Below are positions 62,401 through 62,875 of a DNA stretch of 62,875 nucleotides, in pieces. Each line of letters starts with the position of its first letter. The stretch's first letter is position 1. Under the pieces are notes generated by a model, which saw only the letters and a list, made by a program, of their open reading frames with translations, did not search any database and was not told the DNA's origin. The position numbers and the translations under genes were made by a program. Source of the DNA: JAVXCQ01 sp036659415 (GTDB taxonomy: Bacteria; Bacillota; Negativicutes; Acidaminococcales; Acidaminococcaceae); contig JAVXCQ010000011.1 of assembly GCA_036659415.1 (NCBI GenBank), positions 1-62,875 of the forward strand. The letters run 5' to 3'.

Positions 62401-62875
62401 TATTGTAAGGGCAAACTCTAATAAGGATATGTCCAGCAGAAATGCTAAGGATCTATTGATAGGGAACTTTAGAGAGGTTATAAGTCTCGCTAGGTTAGTG
62501 GAAGTATCTCCAAATAAAAAAAATGCCGAAATAAAAGGTTTAAAGGGAAGTCGTAAACAAGCTCAAAAAAGAAAAAACTCTGTAAAGAATTTTTACAGAA
62601 TGTTTGTGCCTATTAAGTTAAATAATGACCTATATACGATTATAATTACAGCGGAGGCTTTTAACGAACGGATAGAACTAAAACCTCAGAATGTAAGCTT
62701 CTACGAAGTAAAGGCAATAAAAAATAGAAGTGCAGTCGCTTTCACGGCGAATGAACGCCTAGCAACCAACACTTCATCTATTAGTATACGAGATGCGTTA
62801 GCGGATGTCAAGGATGGCGATGGCATTTCCTACATTAATGCTGATGGAAGTGGAAACTTTAAACTTTATAATCAG
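59498..62875 (+). CDS. Large phage/mobile-element polyvalent protein, partial, no clear start
   Basis: One frame is open from 59498 to the end of the window (1126 codons, 3' end outside). The protein is mostly polar and helical; a Gly/Ala-rich hydrophobic stretch (around 60300-60430) recalls membrane-active phage proteins, and the last ~170 residues (FYRMFVPIKLNNDLYTI; SSISIRDALADVKD) resemble domains at the ends of large polyvalent proteins of phages and conjugative elements. No ATG with SD fits the beginning: candidates are GTG 59624, TTG 59654 (AGGGA upstream) and ATG 59675, while coding-like sequence extends upstream into another frame. The gene appears 5'-truncated. AT-richer than the flank, consistent with transfer. 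Confidence 0.6.

Noticed and set aside
1..62875. CRISPR arrays, transposase genes, rRNA genes
   Set aside because: No regularly spaced direct repeats, no IS-like transposase ORF and no rRNA sequence were seen on either strand.

Overview
The window reads as a chromosome segment of a Negativicutes bacterium (a Gram-negative, double-membrane member of the Firmicutes). Firmicutes-type features are strong AGGAGG ribosome binding sites, a T-box leader on tyrS, AddAB, an Asp23/Gls24 protein, DUF896 and DUF815. The outer membrane shows in a classical autotransporter with a C-terminal beta-barrel. Anaerobic life shows in the oxygen-independent (cbi) cobalamin route, ferredoxin-type proteins and Feo iron uptake. 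The family cannot be fixed from this sequence alone.

Layout. 0.2-4.5 kb: potassium uptake (trkA and two tandem trkH). 4.5-7.2 kb: two tandem LarA-type nickel-pincer racemases. 7.3-9.3 kb (minus strand): class II aldolase, an RluA-type pseudouridine synthase and a DUF896 protein. 9.4-30.3 kb: a cobalamin region with three B12 riboswitches. The first precedes a btuF-C-D-like importer. The second precedes a polyferredoxin/Cys-rich/periplasmic-protein/ABC-exporter cluster of unknown role. The third precedes a 14-gene operon, cbiD-L-F-G-H-J-ET-A-B, cobD, an apgM-like gene, cbiP, cobA, cbiC. A tRNA-Asn gene follows. 30.6-34.4 kb: ferredoxin-nitroreductase, potassium channel, Na+ symporter, DUF1294 and Asp23/Gls24. 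34.4-37.8 kb: a divergent XRE regulator and autotransporter. 38.1-44.5 kb: addB-addA. 44.5-47.7 kb: UPF0173 hydrolase, a second symporter and a glucosaminidase. 47.8-53.6 kb: trmL, a PTPS/QueD-like gene, folE2, folP, folK, a DUF815 ATPase and pepT. 53.6-55.6 kb (minus): tyrS with its T-box, then mscL. 55.8-59.2 kb: an orphan DnaA-domain-I-like protein, then feoA-feoA-feoB plus a small FeoB-associated Cys-rich gene. 59.3-62.9 kb: a candidate minus-strand small RNA, then a very large phage/mobile-element 'polyvalent' protein gene that lacks a clear start and runs off the window.

How the genes fit together. The B12 region joins corrinoid salvage to de novo corrin-ring synthesis, adenosylation and nucleotide-loop precursor synthesis, all apparently repressed by B12. 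Cobalt chelation, cobU/S/T and a canonical cobC are not in the window. The folate cluster has no folB, and its PTPS homologue carries a Cys-Glu active-site motif, which suggests the PTPS-III bypass. The feo operon carries three copies of one 16-bp palindrome, probably the operator of a metal-responsive repressor.

Most worth checking: the riboswitch-controlled polyferredoxin cluster, the ApgM-like enzyme translationally coupled to cobD, the small RNA and truncated mobile gene at the right end, and the PTPS-III folate bypass. All functional calls come from reading the sequence and family knowledge; no database search was run.
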